Counted from the stretch's first letter, positions 9,250 through 20,768 are shown. The stretch is DNA of 64,000 nt from Apostichopus parvimensis (GCA_000934455.1 KN888039.1:31503-95502), one strand, 5' to 3'. Notes: a model not told the origin generated them from the sequence alone. Made by a program: numbers and translations.

Positions 9250-12200
9250 TGAGCTTGCTGTTATAGTATGTTTGAAACAATTAGGAACGTCCATAATAAA
9301 TGTTCGGGTTACTTCGAAATTTAATCAGCTTCTTTCGTTCATATCTGCACTCATTGTATAGAATAACAAATAACAAATTTTAACGTGTTTGAGCAAATAT
9401 TTATATATCATATATTAATCCCGTTTCAAATTATGGTATAATACGAAACAGCGAACCATTTCGTATAGATTTTCCAAAAGGGCTTCTTCATGCCGTTGTG
9501 ACAAGTTAAGCCTAGATTGCACAAATACGGAGAGTAAATATCATTATAACATCATGTGATATCATTGAAGAAGCAGTAAACATTAACTGCCTCATTCTCA
9601 AAGGAAACTATGTTTGAGAGTATTTCCTCACTATAACTCATAACTTTATAACCCACTTACAGAAAGTACACTAACACAAAGAAATAATCTCACACCAAGC
9701 ACAAGTGCTTCACAAACATTTGTTCTTCATGAGTATGAGCTGTGAGAGGAAAGTGACTTTCGAGAGGTGAGTTTGAGTGTGTTGTAAGTAGGCTACGTGA
9801 TTATTAAGGTTGGCCGTTACAATTATTCAATCAACTTATTAATTAGAATAGAATGATACATCAGAAGTTTATAAAATACCAATACCTATGCAGGTACATT
9901 CACATTATGGATGCTTCCAATTGTGGAGTATAAAATTAGACGTAAATTTTAAAGAAAAACAAAACATTATTGATCAGTGTGAAACAATGACGTCACACCT
10001 GTTTGCTATAAGTTCACCTTCGGTACGAAAGGTGGCAACTTCAACTGTCAATATCTCAAACACTGTACAAAGGAATGAATGCAAATTTCACCAGAAGGCT
10101 TAGATTTGACCTGGGCGATTCTTATAATACCGAACGCAATTCACTAAATAGAAACATTCCTCAAACATATTTAATATTTCTCCCATATCAAACCAGTCTC
10201 CGTATTAATTGCAGGAGAGCCTACAAACTGTACTACATTCTTAGCAGGGAATGTGTTCTTCAATTAAAACCAATAAGTTGGAAGATCGCTTCTGGAATCT
10301 TTCTATGAAGGTTTCTTCTCATTCAAATGAATAAGAGTAGCTTTATATTATCTTTCCCCAATTATGACGAATACCATTTGTTACTATAACTTAACATTTA
10401 AAAAAGATAACAACACCAATGAAATGCTTAGGTTATAGATATCAAGACAGTGAACGAGGAAACAATTCTCATCGAAACAGTATATGTATTCAAATCTTGG
10501 GAACTTTTCAGGCCAAAATACTTCATTTTAATAATATTGTTACTGATATATACTTTCTTCACTGCGAAAAACCGTACAGTTCATCCATATTGTATTACTT
10601 ACCCCATTTCACTAATGTTAAAAACCCCTACCAATAGCAACAGCCCCCTTTTTTACTGTTCCTCATGTTTTCCTCAAGGTTTTGGTGCCAGTGAAATTGT
10701 ATTTGCTTAATAAGTCTCAGAATACATTCTGTGACCTTTATTTATTTATTTATTTACATATCAACAGTGCCTATTTTAAACCAACCCATCCAAACCATAT
10801 TTGGATGCAGGAGATGCCGGCTGGAGACCTATAGTCAGGTGTACTAGCAGCATCATAGTTTATCATTTTATATTCAGGCTCTTCCTTAGCGCATATAGTC
10901 GCTCATCACCTGAGACAACTGCTTTGTAATTTAAAAACAAAAGAGATGAAGTATTTTCCCATTTCTAATAAGAGTTGACAGTTGTTTCAGTTTTGTCGTG
11001 GAGAACACGACAAAAATGTTTGTTTGCAAAAAATCACATGATCATCGTATTTTTCGAATTCAAATTTTGAATAAAAGCCAAGACACTGAATTTACAAAAA
11101 GTATAGACATTTTGACATAAAATATCAACAGTATCTCATCTCATGGGCGCTCTAAGTATCTACAAAGCTATTTTATATAAATTTGTCGATTTCATGCACT
11201 ATGAAAAGTTTTAAAAATGAAAAATGTTAAAAAAATCCTTCATTTGTCATAATCGCTATTAATAGATATAACGGTTTCCTCAAATTTCACTTTTGCGTCA
11301 ATTCGAGAGGTGGAGCCATGTCCCCTTTCCCACATTTGTAGTTCGAAAGTTGTTTGCGGTATTAAATAGATCCTGATACAAAGGATATATAGCTCCAACA
11401 CAATGGTATAATAAACACAATTCCATTTGCTTCTTAGTTAATCCAAAGCTTTAAACATCAGAAGATTTGATTTATTTATGGCTTAAGTATTGTTCAGTAA
11501 ACGTTTTCCCGCCAAACTTAGAAATCAAGCAATGTCCTGACGTCAACAAAGAATGCCCGAGATTGCAAGGTATCGCCCAGATGGATTGCCGAAAATGTGT
11601 GCTTTACTAACTGCACTGTCTTAATGTCTGAGTGAAAGCAATTGACACCCACAGTGGTTTGTCAACTAAAAACATCAGTTATTAATGAAATACAACAGAA
11701 TAAGACGTATAGACAATGTTGGCTGTCATTCAAGTTTTCATGCAGAAGCATGACTGACATGCGGTCATTATCCTTTGGCACAAAAGGTGGCGATCAAGTC
11801 TGTATATGAGACCCCTGGGCATTAGGGGCCCTGGTTCAATGAACCAGTCAAACCGCCAATTGCGTCGAATCTGCTCACTTCCTTTCCCACTTTGCAAACC
11901 TTTTTGGGACGTCTTTGAAAATCGAATATAAATAATAAGTATGAATGATGAATCTTGAATTATGTTCATAAGGCACCGTTGTTGAGCTGTTTGCCTGTTC
12001 GTATACACATGGAAGTAATAGTTAAACCAGGGAGTTGTTATGGAACATAACAACTCCCTGGTTAAGCATACTGTGTTACATACTTACGAAATGTGTCCAT
12101 TGAATTCTTCGCATACAAGACGTACCGGAATGCTTATCGAAAGGCAATGCCTTTGTTTAATATCAATTTCTAACTTGAGACGTATTTCTTCTATCATTCT

Positions 12201-12690
12201 TTACCTTCCACGTAGTCGTCAGTTTGAGAAATCATCCGTGTATACAAAGATGATACTGGTATCTCATAGAAGCTATTGTCTATTAACTTATCAAAAATCT
12301 GTCGAAAAAAAACACAGACGGAAAATATGTTATATCTACTTTGTAGCAGACATTGTCTTCTTTATATTTTCTGGGTTTGATAACGTCACATTGATATATC
12401 ACCGTGATATTATAAGTACGAACGTTTCTGCCATGCAGAGAGGATAAAACGAGCAAGGGTGTAAATTAGTTTCCTTAAATATTGTTTACTGTTTTAATCT
12501 GAAATAACTACCGTTTTAAAAGAATCCCTCAGATGGTGTATAGATGGTCGAAGGGACATGTTTTCACTCCAGCATTCAAATAAGAGCGTGTTTCTGTGGA
12601 ACAATAATAAAGTCATTTCGAAAGTCGAAAAAGTCATTCTACATTCTTCAGCAAATGTCTAACGTCACTTCCAAATAAGGAAACAAAAGT
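9250..12690. other. Duplicated spacer between unit 1 and unit 2
   Basis: No gene is seen. Long stretches recur in the other spacers, for example 'ttaattgcaggagagcc' near 10205, 23180 and (diverged) 42335, and the segment 'atgaaccag' with 'aaaccgccaattgc' near 11840, 25140 and 32010. This shows that the duplication unit included intergenic DNA, with a full period of about 13.3 kb between units 1 and 2. Confidence 0.7.
12022..12065. repeat. TTAA-flanked 35-bp perfect hairpin insertion
   Basis: CCAGGGAGTTGTTATG at 12027-12042 is followed by GAA and its exact reverse complement to 12061. TTAA lies on both sides. The equivalent sequence in units 3 and 4 ('gtaatagttaaacatactg') lacks it. The TTAA flanks resemble the target duplication of piggyBac-type insertion, but the element is too short to classify. 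Confidence 0.75.
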
Positions 12691-12697
12691 ATAGAGT

Positions 12698-12821
12698 TTA
12701 CCTGGACCATGATGTAAGAGGTGGGGGGCGGGGAAGGAGACCAGATTTCGATAAATCATGTTCAATTTGAATGATGCTGAGCAGTTTAGGGAACCTTATC
12801 TCCTCACCATCAACTAATCCA
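12698..12821 (-). CDS. Unit 2 exon 10 of the kinase block: C-lobe end and stop
   Basis: After 'ctctccgcag' the frame reads SGLVDGEEIRFPKLLSII, matching the CW....RPxF..l segment (alphaH-alphaI) of tyrosine kinases, with the CW pair lost. It ends LTSWSR and TAA at 12698-12700. Relative to unit 4 one extra base lies between the FPKLL segment and the stop, so the last residues differ between the units. Confidence 0.7.
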
Positions 12822-15800
12822 CTGCGGAGAGATATGACATTCTATCCCTGTGGGTTTGTTTCCTAAATTCGTTGATTAATGTTCATGTAATTCGTCGACT
12901 AAAATTGTAGCAACCAGTAAGTGATAACAGAAGTTTTAAGAATTATGAAAACAAGGTGTAAATCCAGGCAGATGAAGTAATGGTTGAGTTCCTGGAAATG
13001 CCAGTATAGAAACGACATTTGAAACTAATAATCCCTATAACGCTACCTTAACTGCAGATATTTCTCCGGCCATGGCGTTTTTGGCATGGGAATGACATCC
13101 CCTGGCTTGTGTTCTTCATTAATTGAGAAAGGTTTATTACCTGAAAAAAAAAAATACTGATATCCTAACGTGATAGTAGTTGGACCTTTAATGTTTTTTA
13201 AATTGTTACTCTAATCTTACCTTTGTAAAATGTGTTGGCAAATAAAACAAGCCTTTACAACGGAAGCATTCACTTACTTCTGGTTTCTTAACTTTATAAC
13301 TTCGTTTATTTGTGCAGATAGCAGTGATCCTAACTATCCTAGTAACAACATACCTTCAGGTATCAAGACGGCGAATCGAGTCGTGCCAAACACAGCAAAC
13401 TCTCTTTAGTATATATTTACTTTATCAATATTCTTAACCTCTGAATTAACTTGTGGGTTTGGAGCCAAACACAGCAAGCTTTCTTTAGTATATTTTACTT
13501 CATCAACATTCTTAACTTCTGAATTAACTTGTGGGTTTGGAAGGTTACCGTCGTTGAATCAAAAGCCAAATGAATGATAAACTGAAGTCGAACTGGTATC
13601 AAATTCGTGGATCTTCAATTTTAGTCGTGAGTACCTCCACGATTAATTCGAGTACGACTCCTATTAATATCCTGGCAGTATACATTTGAAGCTTTTATAT
13701 GTAATTGGACAACATCGCTATATTGTATAGCATCGATATACTTCCACATTATAACATTTGGTGTTACGGCAAAGCTGATTTTACTTCTTTATGCTCGCCT
13801 ACTATTTGACCGAACAAAGCGTAGGTATTTTATTTTCATGATAGTTTTAGTTGATTGCTTTTTACCAGCTGAAATAATTTCCCATATAACAACAGCTGTT
13901 GACCAGACATCACTCTCTGCTGAATATTCATTGTGGTAGAAAGCTTCTGGAGCGAATTGGTTCAACGTCACTGATTTCATCTACAGACAAAACAAGAAGT
14001 AAGAACAGGTGTGAAAAAAGAGGAAAGAAAAGAATGTTAATGGAAAAAATAATGAGATGAGAACAGCTGTTCTTTCAACTTGCATTACACCGGAATCATA
14101 AACATAAACAATTTTAAATCAATGAAGAATGACAGATTTCCAACAAAAACTTACTTCTCAGTGCGTTCGTAGCAATAATATACATTATTTGTATGTTTAT
14201 TCAACAAATGGGTACACTTTAATTCCTTCTCTTTCTTTCTTTTTCAGCAAAAGAACAGCTTAAATTTAATAAAGAACGCATACAATTGTAAAAAGGAATG
14301 ACTTTGATTACAAACGAGAAGCTGATATATATAATTGATGAAAACGAGCATTTTTGAGTTTATCCCCAAAACTAGTATAAAGGCATGTGTTCCATGTACC
14401 CGCTTGGCCCGTCGTCCCTGATTATGGATGAATAATTTCATATTTCTTTTCAGGCTACTTCCTTTACTTGAAACATATTTCCTTAGCCAAACATTATGTT
14501 AGGAGATGTTATAAACACTCGACTCATTTCGTCTGCATAATGAGACGCACTTGAGACCAGCAGAACAATAAAGGGAAACAGCAGGTTTACCTCTGATTTC
14601 TTGATGGCGCAAATCGTCGGTGCATCCTCGGCAAGACAGAAGTCATACAACTTACATTGTCCCTGTTTGGTGTATAAAATCTTCTTCGTTGAGAAACAAG
14701 GATGAAGAAACTGTGGCCGAATGAAATAATTTATACATTTCAAGACTGCAAATAATGACAGTAATCGTCGGGTGTTTTTACCAGCAATATCGAGGAAACA
14801 TAAAATGATACGATGGCCTAGCAGGAGGTGATATTTAAATCAATACTGCATTCAACGGAGCTTAAGGGGGAATAAATACAAAATCATGAATGGAGATGTG
14901 AAGAGTATAAAGTCGACGATAGTTTTACACCGATACAATTTAGACTGATACTAAGTTAGTAACTAAAGATCATTTAAGCTGTTAAGAACAATAGAGATCA
15001 CGACACCGGTTTCTATATCGTAAACAACTAATAGTTTATTTTTTACTGTGTTGTATTAGCTGGGGGAGGTCACATGATCACATCATGGATAGGTAGTAAA
15101 CAATTTATCGTAACTCGAACAAATGGGTCTTTAACAAAAGAAATGTCAACTAATTTGATAACTAAATGAACGACGGAGAACTGACTTTTAAATTCGAACC
15201 GGGTAAATACATTTTCGAACAGAACGGGATTTGAGACAGGGACCTCGGAGGTATGATCCCTTTGCTCTACCAAATCAACAACTACGTTCAATTAATGTAA
15301 TCGTAACAAGCATTCCCGCAAGGTTAGACACAATTTAATCACAAGACAAGATCTAAAACTTATAAAGAGACACATTCAGCATCTGCATATCCGTTTGTAT
15401 ACGGAGCTAAGATTGATAACTAAGTTTGCAGCGAAACCAAAACAGCTCAACTCAATAATTTGTCAGTCACGGACGAAACTCACCCCGTAGGATTTAATAA
15501 CTTCCATTCCTTCAAGTAATCCTAACAAATGTTTCATAACATCTCGCACTGACGTGACGCTCCTCTCACTTCCCTGTCGTGAGGTTGGGTCTAAGGTCAA
15601 GTAATTATCTAGCGTTTTACACTCAAGATGCTCAGTTATCATATTTATTTGATCTACAAAGAAGAGATAGTTACATTAGAAGTTAATTCGCATTATACAA
15701 TTAGATCTTGTGGAGTTACCAAGAGTAACATGTTGCTGTGTAGATGTTTCTCATGGCAAGCAAACAAATTGCACCCACATTTTCGTTATTTATTTTACGA

Positions 15801-18800
15801 AACTGAGAACACACTATACTTTTCCCCATATTTTGGCCCTCTCCATATTTCCCGTGCTACCATTATTGACCTCGGGTCACGGTGCTGTAAACCCCACGTA
15901 CTGACACAATGCCTTGCATCAGGCCTGATGATTTTGTCGTGGCACGCCAGAAGCATAACATGCTTCTTTTCTTCTGAATATTAAGATCAGGTGCACAAGA
16001 GTATAAGAACGGCTGAAAAAAACTGAAATAGAAAGAATAAACACTCACTATATACGATCCCAATTCCTTCAATTTTCGTGACATGATTCGTCACCGGTAG
16101 GTCTAAAGACGTTTTCACAAATTTATCCCAGTGAATGCCTCTATGTTTGACAACTCTATCTACGAACACGAGGAAGAAAGTGAAAATATTGGTAATATGC
16201 CTTAGTATAGGTGCACGTAAGTAAATTCTTTTCGAAACGATATAACATGACTGAACGATATTTCAGACAATGTAACATATTATAGGTGACAACTTTGAAG
16301 ATCTGTGTCTCATTTCCATATTGGTTGGCAGAAAATCTTTTTTAAATATCGGCATATTTTATTGCTCGTGTAGTATTCTTCACGGAAGTATGTCATAGAA
16401 AATCAGTTGATATAGGACTTGCCTATGCCCTATACTCTGGGGTGAGAGGGATGGGGGGGGGGGGTCCCATTTGTATATGTTGTTGCAAAGGAGAAACAAA
16501 CTGGCTGTAAGATAATAATGTATTATTCAACAATGCAGTTTAATCCTTCTTGGAATTGAAATGTAACTAATTATAACATATCGCGCACCAGCCGGGTCCT
16601 AATCATCTTTGTGTAGGATACAAATCTAATTCTATACCTCTAGTAATCGATAAATCGATAAATCGATAAATCGATAAATCGATAAATCGATAATTCGATA
16701 AATCGATAAATCAATAAAACAGTTATTGATATCAGATATCAGATCAATCGATTATGTATCAGTTTACCATCAGAGAGGGTTGTTAGGACTACACATCTAG
16801 TGACCCCAAGAGAGACAGGTATTGTCCCCATCCACCTCGTGTAAAGTTTCCCGGTCTTCATCTTTAATATAAGGCAAATATCGTCTTCGTTAAATAACCG
16901 ATTACTTCCCGGAGTGTCTGTTGTGACTGTAGAGAAAAGTAAACAGGCACATGGTCATCTTCTCTTGTAGAATAAATGTATCAACATTTCAATATTCCTA
17001 GAATGAAACATTTGAACGTCATGCATGTTTAATAAGTGACATTGCAATAATCTAATATGATTTATTGCCACCAATAGCATTAAAAACCACACAGATTGTC
17101 ACTATTCACTTAATAGGACACATCATGTAAGTTGAATATGCCAGTTTATTCAATAAGTTTAGGTAACATCGAGAACCATCCTTTTAACTTTAGTTCTTAA
17201 ATTCCACAGTCTTTGTCAATAATTTACCTCTGTATTTATGATTCCATGTCAAAAGTAATGAAATCAAGATATTAAATACATAATCAGACCTCACTACCCT
17301 GACTACACGAATATCCTTCAGCTTTGTATTTGTTAGTTTTTATTTTCGTTTTTTTCTTCCATAATTGTTCTTTGGCGAGAAAACGTTGAAAATGTTTATT
17401 TGAACATCTCTATGTAAAGTTCCTCTGCTAGTCAGATAGAGAATGAGCTTTACACATTCAAACTCAAAACGCGTTATATTTGCATTAGAAGGTCGTTTAA
17501 AATTGTTTCATATATCCCATATGAAACTTTTTGTACAATATGACTTTGTCCACTTGAGGTTTATTGTACGTTAATGAATAATTTTCATAAACCTACATGT
17601 CTCGATTTCTCTTTCATGCTGTGAAGTATTAATCTCAAGTGGCAAGTTAGGAAGAGCTGACCTTGGAGGAAAATCATAAAGAAAATAAGTATATGATTCA
17701 CCTGAGATGAAAACAATACAAAACAATTGTCATACAAAATATCAATATACAATGTGAGTGTCACTTCTTTACAATCGGAAGAACTATCCATATTCTGGGA
17801 TGAAACTCTCAGTGTGAGGAAAGTTCGAACTGTTTAATGAGGCAATGGAGGTCTTGAAGTTTTGAAATTGTATCACTAAATTAATGAAGTCCACTTCGTT
17901 ATGTCTCCCTCCCTACAAAACGTGCCTTGATGAAGTAGAGACTCGCCTAGTTTAACTTAGTAAAGTAAAGTATTGAATATCAAAGTATTAACCTCTGTAT
18001 TTGCTGACTTGTTACGGGTATATTCTCTCCATCTGTGAGGGAATATGGAAATTTACAGAGCGATTTATAGTTTTGAGGTAAACACTTCATTTCGTGCTGC
18101 ACCGACTCCACTCCTCCCCCTACTCCTTCCGCCTCGAAATTACCTTACGCAATTACGAACACAAAATATGGTTATACATAGTAATACATCTCACAGTTAA
18201 GTTAATATAGTTTTTTATAGTAAATGTAGTAAATATTTCATTTTCGCGCGCTGACCTTACCTATTTTATTGGATTACTGATGATATGTCCATTGCATGGA
18301 AACCGAAAAGGTGTTTGGTATGATTTAGTCCATCAATTTTATGAATAGCAATCATGTGTCCATGAATACATACACATGAGATCAAATATACTTGCTAGCT
18401 TGTTGTTAGCACAACAAAGGCTTAGCCTAAGTTCAGACTTACAAACTCACAAAAAAACAACAGTATGGAGTTAGAAATATAAGATGATAACAATATTTAT
18501 GAAGATGTAGCAATTGCTAATTCTACTACTAATCCTACGATATGCATTATCATACACTCACTTCGGCCATTTTGTGTTTCTGTCCTGTTTACTGTACGTG
18601 ATTATCTATATAGATGTATTTTCGGAATTGTCCTAACTTCGATCTTCAAATGAGTACTCACAGAAATATACTCATCCTACTTACTCAGTATATTATTTTC
18701 CATGTAAAAGGTTGTATTTCGCTGCTGTCTGTCTGTGCGGTGTTTTCTTCTTAAATAATGTTATCCGCGCAGTGTTGTTTGTTGCTGTTCACTAATCTTT

Positions 18801-20489
18801 CTCTGCCGTTCACTGTGTTTCAACTTGTGATCTTGATCATATAGTTATGTTCTCTACATTACCATACCGTCAATGTCCCACATTGCATTATTAGTACACC
18901 GAACATAAGCAAAATGGTAGTCCATTTTACAAATTATCAGCGTCGCTGTCTGTGTAATATTTCTCGAAATCAAGGTTATTGTGACTTTCCTTACCGTTAC
19001 TTGTATGACTTTCTCTAACTTTGACATCTTCCATTGTTTCTTTGTTGTTCTCTATTATTCTGACCTCATTATGACGAGTACCTTGCTGTGGTCCCTGAAT
19101 CCTCTCATTGAGAATAGCTGACGATGATGCATTTACAGAACAAGGCTCATATACAATATTAGTTATCATGTCACATGCTACTGTTGGTATTTCTTCGTAA
19201 TCAAGATTTTCCTCTACAGATAATCTGTCCATATGCAAACCTGTATTTACCTGACTCTCTTCTGGTGCAGTGTATTCTTGTCCTTCTATGCTGTCATTGG
19301 ATCCATCCATTGATATATCTATGTTATAATTTTGTTGTTTCTGACTTTTATTCACTATTTTCATGACGACGATACTGAGTGAAATTGAGAGCAACATTAA
19401 GAGTACGGCTAAGGTGACGAGAATATGTAAGATTGATTCACTTCCAGAAGCTTCGACACAGGCCGTTATATTTGTGGTCAGGTTTCTACCACGATAAGAT
19501 ACAAAGCAGGCTAATGTTATTAGGGTATCTTTTGTCAAATAACTAACATCTATTTCTAAGTATATCAAATCTGAATCATTTGAACTGGAATACGAGACAT
19601 ATTTCGGAATATCTACTATGTTCCATTGTTTGTAAGCAGCATCAACATTACTCTTACAAGAAAACATAATCTTCTTTCCTTCTTTAAATGACACATTCGA
19701 TGTATTCGTGATGATAGTTAATTCGTCAACAAATTGTATTGGACCAAATGAACGATTAGCACTGTAATTAACCATTCCTGGAGAAGATTGTACAACGTAA
19801 CAATAAAACATACTGTTGTTCCATTTACTATCGAGTTTAGCATTCAATTCAACATTTCGATGAGTTTTATTCTCTCCAAGAGTAACGGACGACCTGTTTA
19901 TCAATGTGTGAGTGTTTTGTAAGGAGAGGTTTATTCTTGGATTTCCTTCTTCTGAGATACAGGTTATATCAAATGGTTCACCAATTTGATCAGTAAAATA
20001 TATTGGATAAGTAGAACTGGATGTACACTGTGGATACTCACGTCTTGGACTGTACAGCACTATCAATGCAAGCTCATGTGAATTGAACGTTATATGGTCC
20101 ACGCATCGAAATAAGGAACCGTTAAATTCCCTGGTGACATCTCTAATAGTTAAGTCATTAATAAAGTCTGATCCATTCTTTGTGAAGTGGAAAATATAAC
20201 TGCCAGTGTAATTCTCAAGCAGCGTTGAATTCATCACAATCTTTGTCATACTGTCGTTCTCATGTGTCTCTGTTCGGAACATTGTGACACTACCGTTACT
20301 TATGCAGCGTAAGGTCACTGTTTGTCCCTCTGATCGGATTATATGATCCTTCCATACTTTATCAAGCACAATAGTTTCCTCTCCGAAGCAAAGCATAACT
20401 AAGTTAGCTAAATTGATAAGGAAAAACAGTATTTGAATTGGGCTGGCAGCAATGGTTCCAACGAAACAGATGTTTCCTCTCCTCTCCAT
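12698..20489 (-). CDS. Unit 2: three-Ig receptor with pseudokinase domain
   Basis: Inferred gene of 11 exons: 20489-19082, 18591-18562, 18032-17993, 17661-17597, 16926-16768, 16159-16049, 15653-15484, 14710-14591, 13980-13866, 13140-13047 and 12821-12698. All introns are GT-AG, phases agree at every junction, and the sum is 2436 nt (811 codons and a stop). The product would be a single-pass surface receptor with three Ig domains, a tyrosine-bearing juxtamembrane part and a complete tyrosine-kinase-like fold. Key catalytic residues are missing, so it probably acts as a scaffold or binding pseudokinase. The first exon can also read through its donor to a stop at 18927, giving a kinase-less 520-residue form. 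Which form is made cannot be told from DNA alone. Confidence 0.7.
13047..13140 (-). CDS. Unit 2 kinase exon: alphaF-alphaG
   Basis: Acceptor 'tttttttcag', donor GTAGCG. It encodes GNKPFSINEEHKPGD and PWPEKYLQL, which match the G..Py......e and P..ly.lm segments of tyrosine kinases. Enters in phase 1 and leaves in phase 2. Confidence 0.75.
13866..13980 (-). CDS. Unit 2 kinase exon: APE motif and alphaF
   Basis: Acceptor 'tgtctgtag', donor GTAAAA. It encodes NQFAPEAFYHNEYSAESDVW followed by STAVVIWEIISAG. This is the P+1/APE segment and the SDVWSFGVLLWEI region of receptor tyrosine kinases. The usual FG after DVWS is TA here. It is the best preserved kinase motif in the gene and is kept in units 2, 3 and 4. 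Confidence 0.85.
14591..14710 (-). CDS. Unit 2 kinase exon: degenerate catalytic loop and DFC
   Basis: The exon is exactly 40 codons, phase 0 at both ends (acceptor 'attcggccacag', donor GTAAAC). It begins FLHPCFSTKKILYTKQGQCK and continues LYDFCLAEDAP. By alignment to the HRDLAARN and DFG motifs, HRD becomes HPC, the loop asparagine becomes lysine and DFG becomes DFC. The same 40 residues are encoded in units 3 and 4. Confidence 0.85.
15217..15290 (-). repeat. tRNA-like relic in unit 2 intron
   Basis: On the minus strand 'gatttggtagagcaaagg' resembles box A and 'ggtccctgtctcaaatccc' resembles box B of a tRNA. Copies at the same intron position in unit 3 (28565-28640, with GGTTCAAATCC intact) and unit 4 (35230-35300) show that it predates the duplications. 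A tRNA-derived SINE head or a tRNA pseudogene is likely; the acceptor-stem pairing is poor. Confidence 0.5.
15484..15653 (-). CDS. Unit 2 kinase exon: hinge, alphaD and alphaE
   Basis: Acceptor 'tcttctttgtag', donor GTGAGT after TACGGG. It encodes QINMITEHLECKTLDNYL, the beta5-hinge and alphaD region (compare vMiiTEym.ngsLd.fL in Eph-type kinases), then DVMKHLLGLLEGMEVIKSYG for alphaE. It enters in phase 1 and ends in phase 0, so the alphaE end joins FLHPC with the normal spacing to the HRD position. Confidence 0.8.
16049..16159 (-). CDS. Unit 2 kinase exon: alphaC-beta4
   Basis: Acceptor 'cgtgttcgtag', donor GTGAGT. It encodes HWDKFVKTSLDLPVTNHVTK and IEGIGIVY, which align with the alphaC helix and the H.NiirLeGv segment. 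The position expected for the alphaC glutamate (FLSEAS in Eph kinases) is FVKTSL here, so the salt-bridge glutamate is missing. Confidence 0.75.
16646..16715. repeat. CGATAAAT octamer microsatellite
   Basis: About eight copies of the octamer CGATAAAT, one with a substitution, lie in the intron just 3' of the N-lobe exon. The equivalent place in unit 4 (about 36621-36650) has only a single 'gataaatcga', so the expansion is specific to unit 2. Confidence 0.9.
16768..16926 (-). CDS. Unit 2 kinase exon: N-lobe beta1-beta3
   Basis: Acceptor 'acttttctctacag', donor GTAAAC. It encodes FNEDDICLILKMKTGKLYTR and then VTRCVVLTTLSD. By position this is the glycine loop and the VAVK strand. The first two glycines of GxGxxG are lysines or other residues, and the VAVK lysine is threonine (VVLTTL). 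It is preceded by a short juxtamembrane segment. Confidence 0.75.
17597..18032 (-). CDS. Unit 2 juxtamembrane exons 2 and 3 of the kinase block
   Basis: Two small exons, 18032-17993 (GENIPVTSQQIQ) and 17661-17597 (SALPNLPLEINTSQHEREIE), are supported by AG/GT borders and phase. The unit 4 equivalents (37951-37912 and 37580-37516) have the same lengths of 40 and 65 nt. They link the membrane segment to the kinase N-lobe. The residues are polar and not recognised. Confidence 0.6.
18562..18591 (-). CDS. Unit 2 micro-exon 1b (candidate)
   Basis: Thirty bases with acceptor 'cacgtacag' and donor GTGAGT encode NRTETQNGR in phase 1 at both ends. In unit 4 the same residues and the same donor form the end of the large first exon. 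In unit 2 this could be a separate exon, skipped or included without changing frame. Confidence 0.45.
18927..20489 (-). CDS. Unit 2 exon 1: three-Igs, TM and tyrosine tail
   Basis: The 520-residue open frame starts MERRGNICFV. Signal peptide is near 16-36. Ig cysteine pairs are near 62/129, 177/230 and 278/328. About 17 N-glycosylation sequons lie in the ectodomain, and a transmembrane helix spans about 353-376. Cytoplasmic tyrosines are at 406, 431 (NLDYEEIP, which fits both the pYEEI Src-family SH2 motif and the LxYxxI form of an ITIM), 447 and 511-512. A donor-like CAAG|GTACTC after codon 469 would splice into the kinase exons. In unit 1 the same donor reads GTAACT, one base longer, which moves the downstream tail out of frame. 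Confidence 0.85.
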   Translation of the reverse strand: MERRGNICFVGTIAASPIQILFFLINLANLVMLCFGEETIVLDKVWKDHIIRSEGQTVTLRCISNGSVTMFRTETHENDSMTKIVMNSTLLENYTGSYIFHFTKNGSDFINDLTIRDVTREFNGSLFRCVDHITFNSHELALIVLYSPRREYPQCTSSSTYPIYFTDQIGEPFDITCISEEGNPRINLSLQNTHTLINRSSVTLGENKTHRNVELNAKLDSKWNNSMFYCYVVQSSPGMVNYSANRSFGPIQFVDELTIITNTSNVSFKEGKKIMFSCKSNVDAAYKQWNIVDIPKYVSYSSSNDSDLIYLEIDVSYLTKDTLITLACFVSYRGRNLTTNITACVEASGSESILHILVTLAVLLMLLSISLSIVVMKIVNKSQKQQNYNIDISMDGSNDSIEGQEYTAPEESQVNTGLHMDRLSVEENLDYEEIPTVACDMITNIVYEPCSVNASSSAILNERIQGPQQGTRHNEVRIIENNKETMEDVKVRESHTSNGKESHNNLDFEKYYTDSDADNL

Positions 20490-20768
20490 AACTAAGCAGC
20501 TCGGTCGTGTAATATCAGCAGATGATTACTGGATCAAAATGATTCTTACCATGTCAGATAGTGACTCGCATAGTTAATTTCTACAACAAAACGAAAAATC
20601 TCTTTATTGAAAAATAAAATACAGATACCGCAAGTACCAGATATAGACTGATGATTTCTTCGAGCCTCTAAACACACGGTGACGGATTTATTGTGCCTTG
20701 ATATATGACGTCATAGTTTCGATGGTGAAAGGTCATTAAATGGAAACATGTTTCAGCAATGCCGTGAG

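Noticed and set aside
12040-12447. 135-codon plus-strand frame with counterparts in units 3 and 4
   Set aside because: Starts inside the hairpin insertion in unit 2, start and end differ among units, and it lacks recognisable domains; it is spacer DNA.
14712-14743. Upstream extension of the HPC exon (KCINYFIRPQ)
   Set aside because: Using the earlier AG gives a phase clash with the preceding exon and adds ten residues where the kinase fold has none; the AG directly before FLHPC fits both phase and spacing.
17080-17345. Possible extra receptor exon (frame with VVRSDYVFNI...LLTWNHKYRG in units 2 and 4)
   Set aside because: The neighbouring exons already join in phase without it and no convincing acceptor is present, although a GTAAAT donor-like site follows it.
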